DNA of 64,000 nt, from NCBI GenBank assembly GCA_039985655.1, contig JBDWSF010000037.1, positions 62,001-126,000 on the forward strand, given 5' to 3'. Below, piece by piece: positions 10,766 to 19,236 of the stretch. Position numbers and translations under genes: made by a program. The first letter of the stretch is position 1. Every line of letters starts with the position of its first letter. Under the pieces are notes generated by a model. The model had not been told where the DNA came from, ran no database searches, and saw nothing but the letters and a program-made list of their open reading frames with translations. This stretch comes from Postechiella sp039985655 (lineage in GTDB: Bacteria > Bacteroidota > Bacteroidia > Flavobacteriales > Flavobacteriaceae).

Positions 10766-11173
10766 CTAGTTGTATTGTGTTTTAAAGATGTCTATTAAAA
10801 CATCTGGAGGAACTATTTTATTTGGAAAACTTTCCATTAGATATAATACTTTGGTAATAGACTCATGACTTAAGCCCATTCTTAATCCAAAATTGTAAAG
10901 CTTGATTACGCCTTGGTTTTTTATGTCATTTTCACTCTCAATATTCATTAATAACACCAACCTGTGAAACTGTACAATACGCTCGCTATGCGATTTTAAA
11001 TGCGTATAAGTAACAGGGTGTTCTATTAAATATTCAAAATCTTCTCGACATATATCTAATTGTTTAGCAACACCTAATAAAAAATTATATTCGATGTTCT
11101 TTATATCTTTGTCATACTTTGCAAAAGCGATCATTTCTGAAAGTAAACTTAATTTCTCAACTCTATTAATCAT
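10766..11173 (-). CDS. TerB-like small helical protein
   Basis: 135 residues, no signal peptide and no membrane segment, predicted all-helical. The pattern MINRVEKLSLLSEMIAFAKYD, then YNFLLGVAKQL and FEYLIEHP, resembles the TerB/DjlA-type fold found in tellurite-resistance proteins and in small stand-alone Flavobacteria proteins. I do not recognise acidic metal ligands with certainty. It is convergent with uvrB. Function is unknown; any link to repair is adjacency only. Confidence 0.6.
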   Translation of the reverse strand: MINRVEKLSLLSEMIAFAKYDKDIKNIEYNFLLGVAKQLDICREDFEYLIEHPVTYTHLKSHSERIVQFHRLVLLMNIESENDIKNQGVIKLYNFGLRMGLSHESITKVLYLMESFPNKIVPPDVLIDIFKTQYN

Positions 11174-11526
11174 TTCTTAAGGGTATAAATAATACACTAT
11201 AAAGGTAAGCAGAAGACCCTTTTTATCATCGTAGATATAATGTCGCTTATCGAAAAAGCAGGCGTTTTTAATCGTTAATTTCACCTACTTCATCACAATC
11301 TATTTTTTTTCATCTAATAAAAATGCTTTTTAACACTTTATCGATAATTAAAAAACAATCTTAAAAACAACATAAAAACCTGATTAATAACTAATTAAAC
11401 CCAACAAAATAATCAAATTCAGAATAAATATTTAAAGTATCTTTACCAGAATTACAAAAACGCTAGAAAATGCGAATCGAAATATTTAATCGATAACCTA
11501 CATTAAATATTTTAAATTTAATAGAT
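11174..11526. other. Intergenic, divergent promoter region without a gene
   Basis: 353 bp between the divergent TerB-like and DUF1456 genes. It is AT-rich. I see no tRNA, hairpin or coding frame, and no perfect TAnnTTTG box; TATCTTTA at about 11437-11444 on the + strand is one base away. It presumably holds both promoters. Confidence 0.5.
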
Positions 11527-11781
11527 ATGACAAATAATGATACTCTAAAAAAATTACGCGTTGCGTTAAAACTTCGTGACGATGATATTATAAAAATTTT
11601 AAGCCTTGTAGATTTTAGAATTTCTAAAAGTGAACTTGGAGCCCTTTTTAGAAAAGAAGACCACCCAAAATACATGGAATGTGGAGATCAAATTCTTCGT
11701 AATTTTTTAAACGGATTAGTTATTCACTTACGTGGCCCAATGCCTAAAAAGGGAGAAAAAAAAGCACAAGAAAAGAAGTAA
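11527..11781 (+). CDS. DUF1456 family protein, single repeat
   Basis: 84 residues. MTNNDTLKKLRVALKLRDDD and SELGALFRKEDHPKYMECGDQILRNFL match the DUF1456 (YehS) repeat. E. coli YehS has two such repeats in about 156 residues; this protein has one, followed by a Lys-rich tail (PKKGEKKAQEKK) that suggests nucleic-acid contact (inference). Cytoplasmic, function unknown. A strong terminator follows. The opposite-strand frame covering the same bases is a shadow. Confidence 0.82.
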   Translation: MTNNDTLKKLRVALKLRDDDIIKILSLVDFRISKSELGALFRKEDHPKYMECGDQILRNFLNGLVIHLRGPMPKKGEKKAQEKK

Positions 11782-11803
11782 TCAAGCTTGTTTATAATTA
11801 TTA

Positions 11804-11841
11804 AAAAAACGCTCTGCAACATAAGTCACAGAGCGTTTTTT
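11804..11841. terminator. Bidirectional terminator
   Basis: AAAAACGCTCTG / CAGAGCGTTTTT stem with a 12-nt loop, A-run on one side and T-run on the other. It serves the DUF1456 gene (+) and the convergent TPR gene (-). Confidence 0.85.
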
Positions 11842-11904
11842 ATATAATATAATATAATATAATTGATATTTAAATCAAAACATTCTTCTAATCAGGATAG
11901 CTAA

Positions 11905-13140
11905 CTATTCCGTTTTTGCTTTTAACGCTTCACGTTTTTCAGTTTCTCCTAATACACTATAAATACCTAATAAGGTTTTAACAGCACTCTCATTCTTTTC
12001 ATCAATAGACAATGCTTTTTCTAACAAAGGAATAGCGCTTCTATAAATAGTTTCTTTTTCAGCTTTTAACTCATCATATCTTTTATCATCTGCATCAGAT
12101 GTTCCTAAATTGTTCATTTCTTCAACTAAAACAGATTCCCCTTCTAAAACTAATGCTGCTGAGTTAATATACGCATTAATATAATTAGGATCCAATTCAA
12201 TAGCCTTTGCATAATACGCTTTTGCCGCCTCTACATCTTCAGACTCAGCAGCAATTACACCTAAGTTATATTGCAAATCTGGGTTTTCAGGATCCATAGC
12301 TGTAGCAATTTTTAATAACTTTTGAAACTCTTCAGTATTACCCATTTTATAATAAAGATTAGCTGCTGTCAATACTAAATTAACATCATCTGGGTTTTCA
12401 ACACGAGCTTCTTCAACAGCCTCAAGAGCCTTTTCTTCATCACCTTCGCTTACATAAATAAGTGCTACATTTCTAACAATCTCTGCTTTTTTAGATTCTG
12501 ATTTTTCATCTGTTGGCTTGAGATGAGTTTTCGCTTTTACAGATAAATTTCTTAATTGCGCATTTGTAAAAGTTTCTTTTTCTTGAGTTTCTTTATTAAC
12601 TGCATAATATTTAGTTTCAATACCTGTGTATCCTAAATCTTTTAATTGTGCATAAAGTTTTAAAGCACGAGGATAATCTGGAGCACTAACCGCAGTTGCT
12701 GCTGCATAATAAAGATATAGCGTATCCTTTTTATTCATGTTATAAACACGCTCAAAATTACTAGAAGCAATTGAAAACTCTTTCTTTTCGTAAGCGTCAT
12801 TTCCTTTTGTTAAAAGACTATTACTTATAGATTGTCTTAATGCTTTAATTTCTGTACCATAAGCTCCTTTCACCTTACTTATGCTCTCTAAAGAACTTTC
12901 AACATCATCACCATTTCCTGCGCCATTAGCAAATAATGCCACACCTTTTAAGTAATAATATTTCGATTTTATTTTTTCATCAGCAGATTCTAATAACGGT
13001 TCTACTTGCTTAAGAGCCGCCATAGCTTCAGAAAAATTACTTGCTTTAACAGCCTTTTCTGCTGTTTTAATTTCCTTTTTTTGGGCAAACGAAAACGCGC
13101 TAACAGAAAGCGCTAAAGCTATAATTGATTGTTTATTCAT
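11905..13140 (-). CDS. Exported TPR repeat protein
   Basis: 411 residues. A signal peptide (MNKQSIIALALSVSAFSFAQ) is followed by tetratricopeptide repeats across most of the chain; the clearest are about residues 225-330 (EKALEAVEEARVENPDDVN, LQYNLGVIAAESEDVEAAK, YYAKAIELDPNYINAYINSA). TPR arrays are protein-binding scaffolds; the partner is unknown. It lies 17 bp downstream of gyrA on the same strand, so the two are probably co-transcribed. The pairing gives no functional clue I can defend. Confidence 0.85.
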   Translation of the reverse strand: MNKQSIIALALSVSAFSFAQKKEIKTAEKAVKASNFSEAMAALKQVEPLLESADEKIKSKYYYLKGVALFANGAGNGDDVESSLESISKVKGAYGTEIKALRQSISNSLLTKGNDAYEKKEFSIASSNFERVYNMNKKDTLYLYYAAATAVSAPDYPRALKLYAQLKDLGYTGIETKYYAVNKETQEKETFTNAQLRNLSVKAKTHLKPTDEKSESKKAEIVRNVALIYVSEGDEEKALEAVEEARVENPDDVNLVLTAANLYYKMGNTEEFQKLLKIATAMDPENPDLQYNLGVIAAESEDVEAAKAYYAKAIELDPNYINAYINSAALVLEGESVLVEEMNNLGTSDADDKRYDELKAEKETIYRSAIPLLEKALSIDEKNESAVKTLLGIYSVLGETEKREALKAKTE

Positions 13141-13157
13141 CTTAAATAATTTTTATT

Positions 13158-15719
13158 TTAATTTTCAGTGTTATTTTCATCAGTAGTATTATCAAGAGTT
13201 GTGCCATCTCCTGAAGTCTCAGTGTTATCAGTATCTTCGGCAACCATTATGTTTCCTTCTTCATCTAATTCAACTTCATCTTCATCATGCATTACTTTAG
13301 CAACTGCAGCAATAGAATCACTTCCTTTTAGGTTAATTAATTTAACACCTTGAGTTGCTCGCCCCATAACTCTTAAATCTTTAACTGCCATACGGATTGC
13401 AATACCAGATTTGTTGATAATCATTAAATCATCTTCATCAGTCACATTTTTAATAGAGACTAAATCACCTGTTTTTTCTGTAATAGAAATCGTTTTTACA
13501 CCTTTCCCTCCTCTATTTGTAATTCTATAATCTTCTAAACTAGAACGCTTACCATAACCATTTTCTGAAACGACAAGAATGTTACTTTCCATATCGTCTA
13601 CAGCAATCATTCCAATAACTTCGTCTTTATCATGTTGCAACCTAATACCTCTTACTCCAGAAGCACCACGTCCCATTGGTCTTGTTTTAGCCTCTTCAAA
13701 ACGAATTGCTTTACCAGATTTAAGTGCTAACATCACTTGACTTTCGCCTGTTGTTAACTTCGCTTCTAATAACACATCATCTTCTTTAATAGTAATGGCA
13801 TTAATACCATTTGTTCTAGGACGAGAATACTGCTCTAAAGATGTTTTCTTTACTTGTCCATTTTTAGTAGCCATAATGACATAATGACTATTTATATATG
13901 CTTCATCTTTTAAATCTTGAGTACAAATAAAAGCCATCACTTTATCATCTTGCTCAATATTGATTAAGTTTTGAATCGCTCTACCTTTTGAAGTTTTACT
14001 ACCTTCTGGTATTTCGTATACACGCATCCAAAAACATTTTCCCTTTTGTGTAAAAAACAACATGTATTGGTGATTAGTACCTACAAACAAATGCTCTAAG
14101 AAATCTTCATTTCTGGTTGTCGATGCTTTTTGTCCAACACCACCTCTATTTTGAGTTTTATATTCTGTTAACGATGTACGTTTAATATAACCTGCATGAG
14201 AAATAGTAATAACCACTTTCTCGTTAGGAATCATATCTTCAATACTTAAATCTCCACCAGCATACTCGATTACAGAACGACGTTCATCGCCATACTTATC
14301 TCGAACAACGATTAATTCGTCTTTTATAATTTGCATACGTCGATCTTCGTTATCTAAGATTTCTTTAAGATCGATGATTGTTTTCATAATTTCATCATAT
14401 TCACCACGCAACTTATCTTGCTCTAAACCTGTAAGCTGACGTAACCTCATCTCTACAATCGCTTTCGCTTGTATTTCTGAGAGTTCGAAACGTTTAATTA
14501 AGTTCGCACGAGCTTCATCTGCATTGTTAGATGCTCTAATTATAGAGATAACTTCATCAATATTATCTGAAGCAATAATTAACCCTTCTAAAATATGTGC
14601 GCGCTCTTCCGCTTTGCGTAATTCATAAGTTGTACGCCTCACAACAACTTCATGTCTATGCTCAACGAAATAATGAATCAATTCTTTTAAGTTTAAAAGC
14701 TTTGGACGCCCGCCTACTAATGCAATGTTATTTACACTAAATGAAGACTGTAGTGCGGTATACTTAAACAATTTATTTAATACGATATTAGGAATTGCAT
14801 CACGTTTTAAAACGTAAACAATACGCATACCGTTTCTATCAGATTCATCGCGAATTGTAGAAATACCTTCTAACTTTTTATCGTTTACCAAATCAGCAGT
14901 TTTCTTAATCATATCTGCTTTATTCACCTGGTAAGGTATCTCGTTTACAATAATGCATTCGCGACCATTAACCTCTTCAATATTAGCTTTGGCACGCATA
15001 ACAATACGTCCTCTACCGGTATGAAACGCTTCTTTAACACCATCGTAACCATAAATAGTTCCCCCTGTTGGGAAATCTGGTGCTTTTACGTGCTGTATAA
15101 GTTCATCGATTTCAATATCATTATTTTCAATATATGCAATAGTCCCGTTTACAACCTCAGTTAAGTTGTGAGGCGGCATATTTGTTGCCATACCTACAGC
15201 AATACCAGACGCTCCATTAACTAAAAGCCCTGGAATACGTGTTGGTAAAACTGTTGGTTCTTTTAACGTATCATCAAAGTTTAATTTATGATCTACAGTT
15301 TCTTTATCAATATCAGCCAACATATCCTCAGATATTTTACGCATACGTGCTTCCGTATAACGCATTGCTGCCGGACTATCTCCATCTATAGAACCAAAGT
15401 TACCCTGACCATCTACAAGCATATAACGTAAACTCCACTCTTGAGCCATACGCACCATAGCGTCGTATACAGAAGTATCGCCGTGTGGGTGATACTTACC
15501 TAAAACCTCTCCTACAATTCTTGCAGACTTTTTATGTGCTGAATTTGCTCTAATACCTAATTCGTGCATACCAAAAAGTACACGTCTATGAACTGGCTTT
15601 AATCCATCTCTTACGTCTGGTAAAGCACGTGACACAATGACCGACATTGAATAATCAATGTAAGCGGATTTCATTTCATCTTCAATGTTAATAGGGATCA
15701 ACTTTTCTCCTTCTGCCAT
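13158..15719 (-). CDS. gyrA: DNA gyrase subunit A
   Basis: The breakage-reunion subunit of DNA gyrase, which with GyrB introduces negative supercoils. 853 residues. The catalytic tyrosine is Tyr121 in AAMRYTEARMRK. In the quinolone-determining region, E. coli Ser83 and Asp87 correspond to Thr82 and Asp86 (HPHGDTSVYDA). The C-terminal beta-pinwheel repeats (about 510-800) are present, but the GyrA box reads QNRGGVG instead of QRRGGKG. An acidic tail of about 45 residues follows (DEDEVELDEEGN), of the kind that regulates wrapping in E. coli GyrA. Divergent from clpC across 259 bp; the TPR gene follows 17 bp downstream. Confidence 0.98.
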   Translation of the reverse strand: MAEGEKLIPINIEDEMKSAYIDYSMSVIVSRALPDVRDGLKPVHRRVLFGMHELGIRANSAHKKSARIVGEVLGKYHPHGDTSVYDAMVRMAQEWSLRYMLVDGQGNFGSIDGDSPAAMRYTEARMRKISEDMLADIDKETVDHKLNFDDTLKEPTVLPTRIPGLLVNGASGIAVGMATNMPPHNLTEVVNGTIAYIENNDIEIDELIQHVKAPDFPTGGTIYGYDGVKEAFHTGRGRIVMRAKANIEEVNGRECIIVNEIPYQVNKADMIKKTADLVNDKKLEGISTIRDESDRNGMRIVYVLKRDAIPNIVLNKLFKYTALQSSFSVNNIALVGGRPKLLNLKELIHYFVEHRHEVVVRRTTYELRKAEERAHILEGLIIASDNIDEVISIIRASNNADEARANLIKRFELSEIQAKAIVEMRLRQLTGLEQDKLRGEYDEIMKTIIDLKEILDNEDRRMQIIKDELIVVRDKYGDERRSVIEYAGGDLSIEDMIPNEKVVITISHAGYIKRTSLTEYKTQNRGGVGQKASTTRNEDFLEHLFVGTNHQYMLFFTQKGKCFWMRVYEIPEGSKTSKGRAIQNLINIEQDDKVMAFICTQDLKDEAYINSHYVIMATKNGQVKKTSLEQYSRPRTNGINAITIKEDDVLLEAKLTTGESQVMLALKSGKAIRFEEAKTRPMGRGASGVRGIRLQHDKDEVIGMIAVDDMESNILVVSENGYGKRSSLEDYRITNRGGKGVKTISITEKTGDLVSIKNVTDEDDLMIINKSGIAIRMAVKDLRVMGRATQGVKLINLKGSDSIAAVAKVMHDEDEVELDEEGNIMVAEDTDNTETSGDGTTLDNTTDENNTEN

Positions 15720-15978
15720 ATATATTTAATTATTTTTTTATCAATATTTCAAAACATGCTAATATAAGAATTCCATGAATCATAGTAATACTATCAAGCT
15801 TATTTTTCATGTTTTTTATTAACAATTTTAGACCGTTTTTTAGTTAATAAGTATACTCCTAAAAGTTTTGATTTTATAAAGTTTTTTTCGTCAATTAGCA
15901 ACTTTCACATTAATTTAAGGTATAGTTTTTGCCCTAAGTAAAATGTTTTAGTATTTTTAATGCAGAAAGGAACCTATT

Positions 15979-18525
15979 ATGGATGACAATTTTTCCCCAA
16001 GAGTAAAAGATGTAATTGCTTATAGCAAAGAAGAAGCCCTACGATTAGGACACGATTTTATTGGCACTGAACATTTAATGCTCGGGCTTTTACGAGACGG
16101 TAGCGGTAAAGCAATAAATATTTTAAACGCCTTAGATATTGATTTAAATCATTTAAGACGAAAGGTTGAAATTTTAAGTCCTGCCAACCCAAATATTACT
16201 GCAGCTTCTAACCAAAAAAAGAATTTACATCTTACCAGACAAGCCGAACGCGCGTTGAAAACAACGTTTCTTGAGGCTAAATTGTTTCAAAGTACATCAA
16301 TAAATACAGCACATTTATTATTATGTATCTTAAGAAATGAAAATGACCCCACGACAAAGCTTCTAAACAAGCTGAAAGTTGACTACGATAATGTTAAAGA
16401 ACAATTTAAATCTATGATTACAAACGATAACGACTATATAGAACCTAAAGCAGAGTCTTTTCAAGATGATGATGCAAGTTCTGACGATACTTCTAAAGAC
16501 AATGTATTTAACACCCCTGCTGGTAAAACAAACAAGAAGTCTAAAACACCTGTTTTAGATAATTTTGGACGTGATTTAACAGCTTTCGCTGAAGAAGGGA
16601 AGTTAGACCCTGTTGTTGGACGAGAAAAAGAAATACAACGCGTCTCACAAATTTTGAGTCGTCGTAAAAAGAACAACCCCCTTTTAATTGGAGAACCTGG
16701 TGTTGGTAAATCTGCTATTGCCGAAGGTTTAGCCCTTAGAATTGTAAAACGTAAAGTATCTCGTATTCTATTTAATAAACGTGTAGTTACTTTAGATTTA
16801 GCAAGCTTAGTTGCTGGCACAAAATACCGTGGACAATTTGAAGAGCGCATGAAAGCCGTAATGAACGAGCTTGAAAAAAATGATGATATTATTTTATTCA
16901 TTGACGAAATTCACACCATTGTTGGTGCTGGTGGAGCTACAGGAAGTTTAGACGCTTCAAACATGCTTAAACCCGCTTTAGCAAGAGGAGAAATTCAATG
17001 TATTGGAGCCACAACACTTGACGAATATAGACAGTATATAGAAAAAGATGGTGCTTTAGAACGTCGTTTTCAAAAAGTAACTGTTGAGCCTACTACTGTT
17101 GAAGAGACCATAGAGATCCTAAATAATATTAAAGGTAAATACGAAGAGCATCATAATGTTGATTACACGCCTGAAGCTATTGAAGCCTGTGTAAAATTAA
17201 CGAATAGATATATGACTGAGCGTTTCTTGCCAGATAAAGCTATTGATGCTTTAGATGAAGCAGGATCTCGTGTTCACATCACAAATATTGATGTGCCAAA
17301 ACAAATTATTGAGTTAGAAAAACAACTGGAAGACATTAAGGAAACTAAAAATGCAGTTGTTAGAAAACAAAAATATGAGGAAGCTGCGAAACTTAGAGAT
17401 GACGAAAAACGCATTGAAAAAGAATTAGCTATTGCTCAAGAAAAATGGGAAGAAGACACCAAACAACATCGTGAAATTGTTACAGAAAACAATGTCGCCG
17501 ATGTCGTTTCTATGATGACTGGTGTTCCCGTAAATAGAATTGCACAAACAGAAATTAATAAACTTGCCGAGTTACCAACCCTTATAAAAGGCAAAGTAAT
17601 TGGTCAAGATGAAGCTGTTGCAAAGGTTGTTAAAGCTATTCAGCGTAACCGTGCTGGACTTAAAGACCCAAACAAACCGATTGGTTCGTTTATCTTTTTA
17701 GGACAAACAGGCGTTGGTAAAACACAACTTGCAAAGGTGTTATCTAAAGAATTATTTGATTCTGAAGATTCACTTGTTCGAATTGACATGAGTGAATACA
17801 TGGAGAAGTTTGCAATCTCTAGATTAGTTGGAGCACCTCCAGGATACGTTGGATATGAAGAAGGCGGACAACTTACCGAAAAAGTAAGACGTAAACCTTA
17901 TGCTGTTATTCTTTTAGATGAAATTGAAAAAGCGCATCCAGATGTCTTTAACATGTTATTACAGGTTTTAGATGATGGTCATTTAACAGATAGTCTTGGT
18001 AGAAAAATTGATTTTAGAAATACAATTATTATCATGACTTCTAACATTGGTGCCCGTAAGCTTAAAGATTTTGGTAATGGTATTGGCTTTGGAACTGCGT
18101 CGCAAAAAGCTCAAGAAAATTCTAATGCTGTTAAAGTTATCGAGAGTGCTTTGAAAAAATCGTTTGCACCGGAATTTCTAAATAGAATTGATGATGTCAT
18201 TGTCTTTAATGCTTTAGAAAAAGAAGACATCAACAAAATTATCGATATCGAATTAGAAAAACTGTTAGATAGAATTAAAGATTTAGGTTACATCTTAACC
18301 ATTACAGATGCCGCAAAAGATTATATTGCTGATAAAGGTTTTGATAAACAATATGGAGCAAGACCACTTAAAAGAGCCATTCAGAAATATGTTGAAGATG
18401 CTTTAGCCGAAGAAATCGTAGCCTCTCACCTTCAAGATGGCGATCATATAAAAATTGATTTAGATAAGAAAACTGAAGAATTAAATATCAGCATTGATAA
18501 AACTGAAAAGCCAGCGGAGTCTTAA
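15979..18525 (+). CDS. clpC: ATP-dependent Clp protease ATPase ClpC
   Basis: An AAA+ unfoldase that feeds proteins to ClpP. 848 residues: double Clp-N repeat (1-145), first AAA module with Walker A GEPGVGKS (238-245), a middle UVR-type coiled coil (about 450-490, QKYEEAAKLRDDEKRIEKEL), second AAA module with Walker A GQTGVGKT (575-582), and a ClpP-contact loop with GFG (in GNGIGFGTAS). The short UVR-type middle domain separates it from ClpB and ClpA. The start is supported by AGAAAGGA 8 bp upstream, one of the few clear Shine-Dalgarno sites here. A strong terminator follows. Confidence 0.97.
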   Translation: MDDNFSPRVKDVIAYSKEEALRLGHDFIGTEHLMLGLLRDGSGKAINILNALDIDLNHLRRKVEILSPANPNITAASNQKKNLHLTRQAERALKTTFLEAKLFQSTSINTAHLLLCILRNENDPTTKLLNKLKVDYDNVKEQFKSMITNDNDYIEPKAESFQDDDASSDDTSKDNVFNTPAGKTNKKSKTPVLDNFGRDLTAFAEEGKLDPVVGREKEIQRVSQILSRRKKNNPLLIGEPGVGKSAIAEGLALRIVKRKVSRILFNKRVVTLDLASLVAGTKYRGQFEERMKAVMNELEKNDDIILFIDEIHTIVGAGGATGSLDASNMLKPALARGEIQCIGATTLDEYRQYIEKDGALERRFQKVTVEPTTVEETIEILNNIKGKYEEHHNVDYTPEAIEACVKLTNRYMTERFLPDKAIDALDEAGSRVHITNIDVPKQIIELEKQLEDIKETKNAVVRKQKYEEAAKLRDDEKRIEKELAIAQEKWEEDTKQHREIVTENNVADVVSMMTGVPVNRIAQTEINKLAELPTLIKGKVIGQDEAVAKVVKAIQRNRAGLKDPNKPIGSFIFLGQTGVGKTQLAKVLSKELFDSEDSLVRIDMSEYMEKFAISRLVGAPPGYVGYEEGGQLTEKVRRKPYAVILLDEIEKAHPDVFNMLLQVLDDGHLTDSLGRKIDFRNTIIIMTSNIGARKLKDFGNGIGFGTASQKAQENSNAVKVIESALKKSFAPEFLNRIDDVIVFNALEKEDINKIIDIELEKLLDRIKDLGYILTITDAAKDYIADKGFDKQYGARPLKRAIQKYVEDALAEEIVASHLQDGDHIKIDLDKKTEELNISIDKTEKPAES

Positions 18526-18545
18526 ACATATTTTATTCATATAAT

Positions 18546-18577
18546 AAAACCTCGAAAAGTGATTTTCGAGGTTTTTT
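18546..18577 (+). terminator. clpC terminator
   Basis: AAAACCTCGAAAA / TTTTCGAGGTTTT, 13-bp perfect stem, GTGA loop, then T6. It can also act on the convergent Lrp gene. Confidence 0.9.
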
Positions 18578-18616
18578 GTTTTTAAAAATCAACATTATTT
18601 TAAAGTCTATTTTTAA

Positions 18617-19102
18617 CTATATAGGCACTGCATAAACGTTTTTAATTTCTCCCATCACAAAAGTACTATGTGCGCTACCTATGTTTTGTACACCTCCTAA
18701 GTGATTCAAAACAAAATTTTGATATTGCTTCATATCTTTCACTAAAACCTTTAACAAAAAATCATAATCACCAGAAATATTATAACATTCTACCACCTCT
18801 TTTAAAACAAGAATATCTTTCACAAATTGACTCCCTATCTCTCGTGTATGCTCTTTTAAAGTAATATTACAAAAAACGGTCAATCCTTTATCTAACTTTT
18901 CCGCATCGAGTATAGCAACATACTGTTTTATATAACCTGCTTTCTCTAATTTTTTCACACGCTCAAAGACTGGCGTTCTCGATAAATTCACTTTAACCGA
19001 AAGTTCTTTATTTGTCAAATTCGAGTTTTTCTGTAACTGTTTTAGTATTCTAACATCAATGGCATCCAACTGATACGCAGAATTATTTTCTATTTCAAGC
19101 AT
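18617..19102 (-). CDS. Lrp/AsnC family transcriptional regulator
   Basis: 161 residues from the ATG at 19102. A longer frame would need a TTG at 19117; a TATTTTTG box at 19144-19151 (- strand) would give a 35-nt leader to the ATG. Residues about 15-60 form the winged HTH (IDVRILKQLQKNSNLTNKEL, RTPVFERVKKLEKAGYI). The rest is the RAM effector domain (ISGDYDFLLKVLVKDMKQYQ), which binds amino acids in this family. It is divergent from metE, 134 bp apart, so methionine or a related amino acid is the likely effector and metE the likely target (inference). Confidence 0.93.
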   Translation of the reverse strand: MLEIENNSAYQLDAIDVRILKQLQKNSNLTNKELSVKVNLSRTPVFERVKKLEKAGYIKQYVAILDAEKLDKGLTVFCNITLKEHTREIGSQFVKDILVLKEVVECYNISGDYDFLLKVLVKDMKQYQNFVLNHLGGVQNIGSAHSTFVMGEIKNVYAVPI

Positions 19103-19143
19103 AATTTTCAACTTCAATAAGTTATTTATTCTTTAAAAGAAAT

Positions 19144-19151
19144 CAAAAATA
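19144..19151 (-). promoter_or_regulatory. -7 box of the Lrp regulator promoter
   Basis: TATTTTTG on the - strand, a full match to TAnnTTTG, placed for a start of transcription about 35 nt before the ATG at 19102. It lies 51 bp from the divergent metE box, a spacing where one bound regulator could affect both. Confidence 0.55.
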
Positions 19152-19202
19152 GGTTTTATAACCAAATATTCATTCTAATTTAAAACAAATATTCTACAAA
19201 TA

Positions 19203-19210
19203 TATCTTTG
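19203..19210 (+). promoter_or_regulatory. -7 box of the metE promoter
   Basis: TATCTTTG, a full match to TAnnTTTG, 26 bp before the metE ATG, giving a leader of about 20 nt. That leader is too short for a SAM or cobalamin riboswitch, so control is probably by the divergent Lrp protein. Confidence 0.65.
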
Positions 19211-19236
19211 CATGGTAATTAACAATAAATAAAAAC

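Noticed and set aside
16461..16901. 146-codon open frame on the - strand inside clpC
   Set aside because: Shadow of the conserved ClpC coding sequence.
19103..19236. SAM or cobalamin riboswitch before metE
   Set aside because: The promoter box leaves a leader of only about 20 nt and no conserved fold is present.
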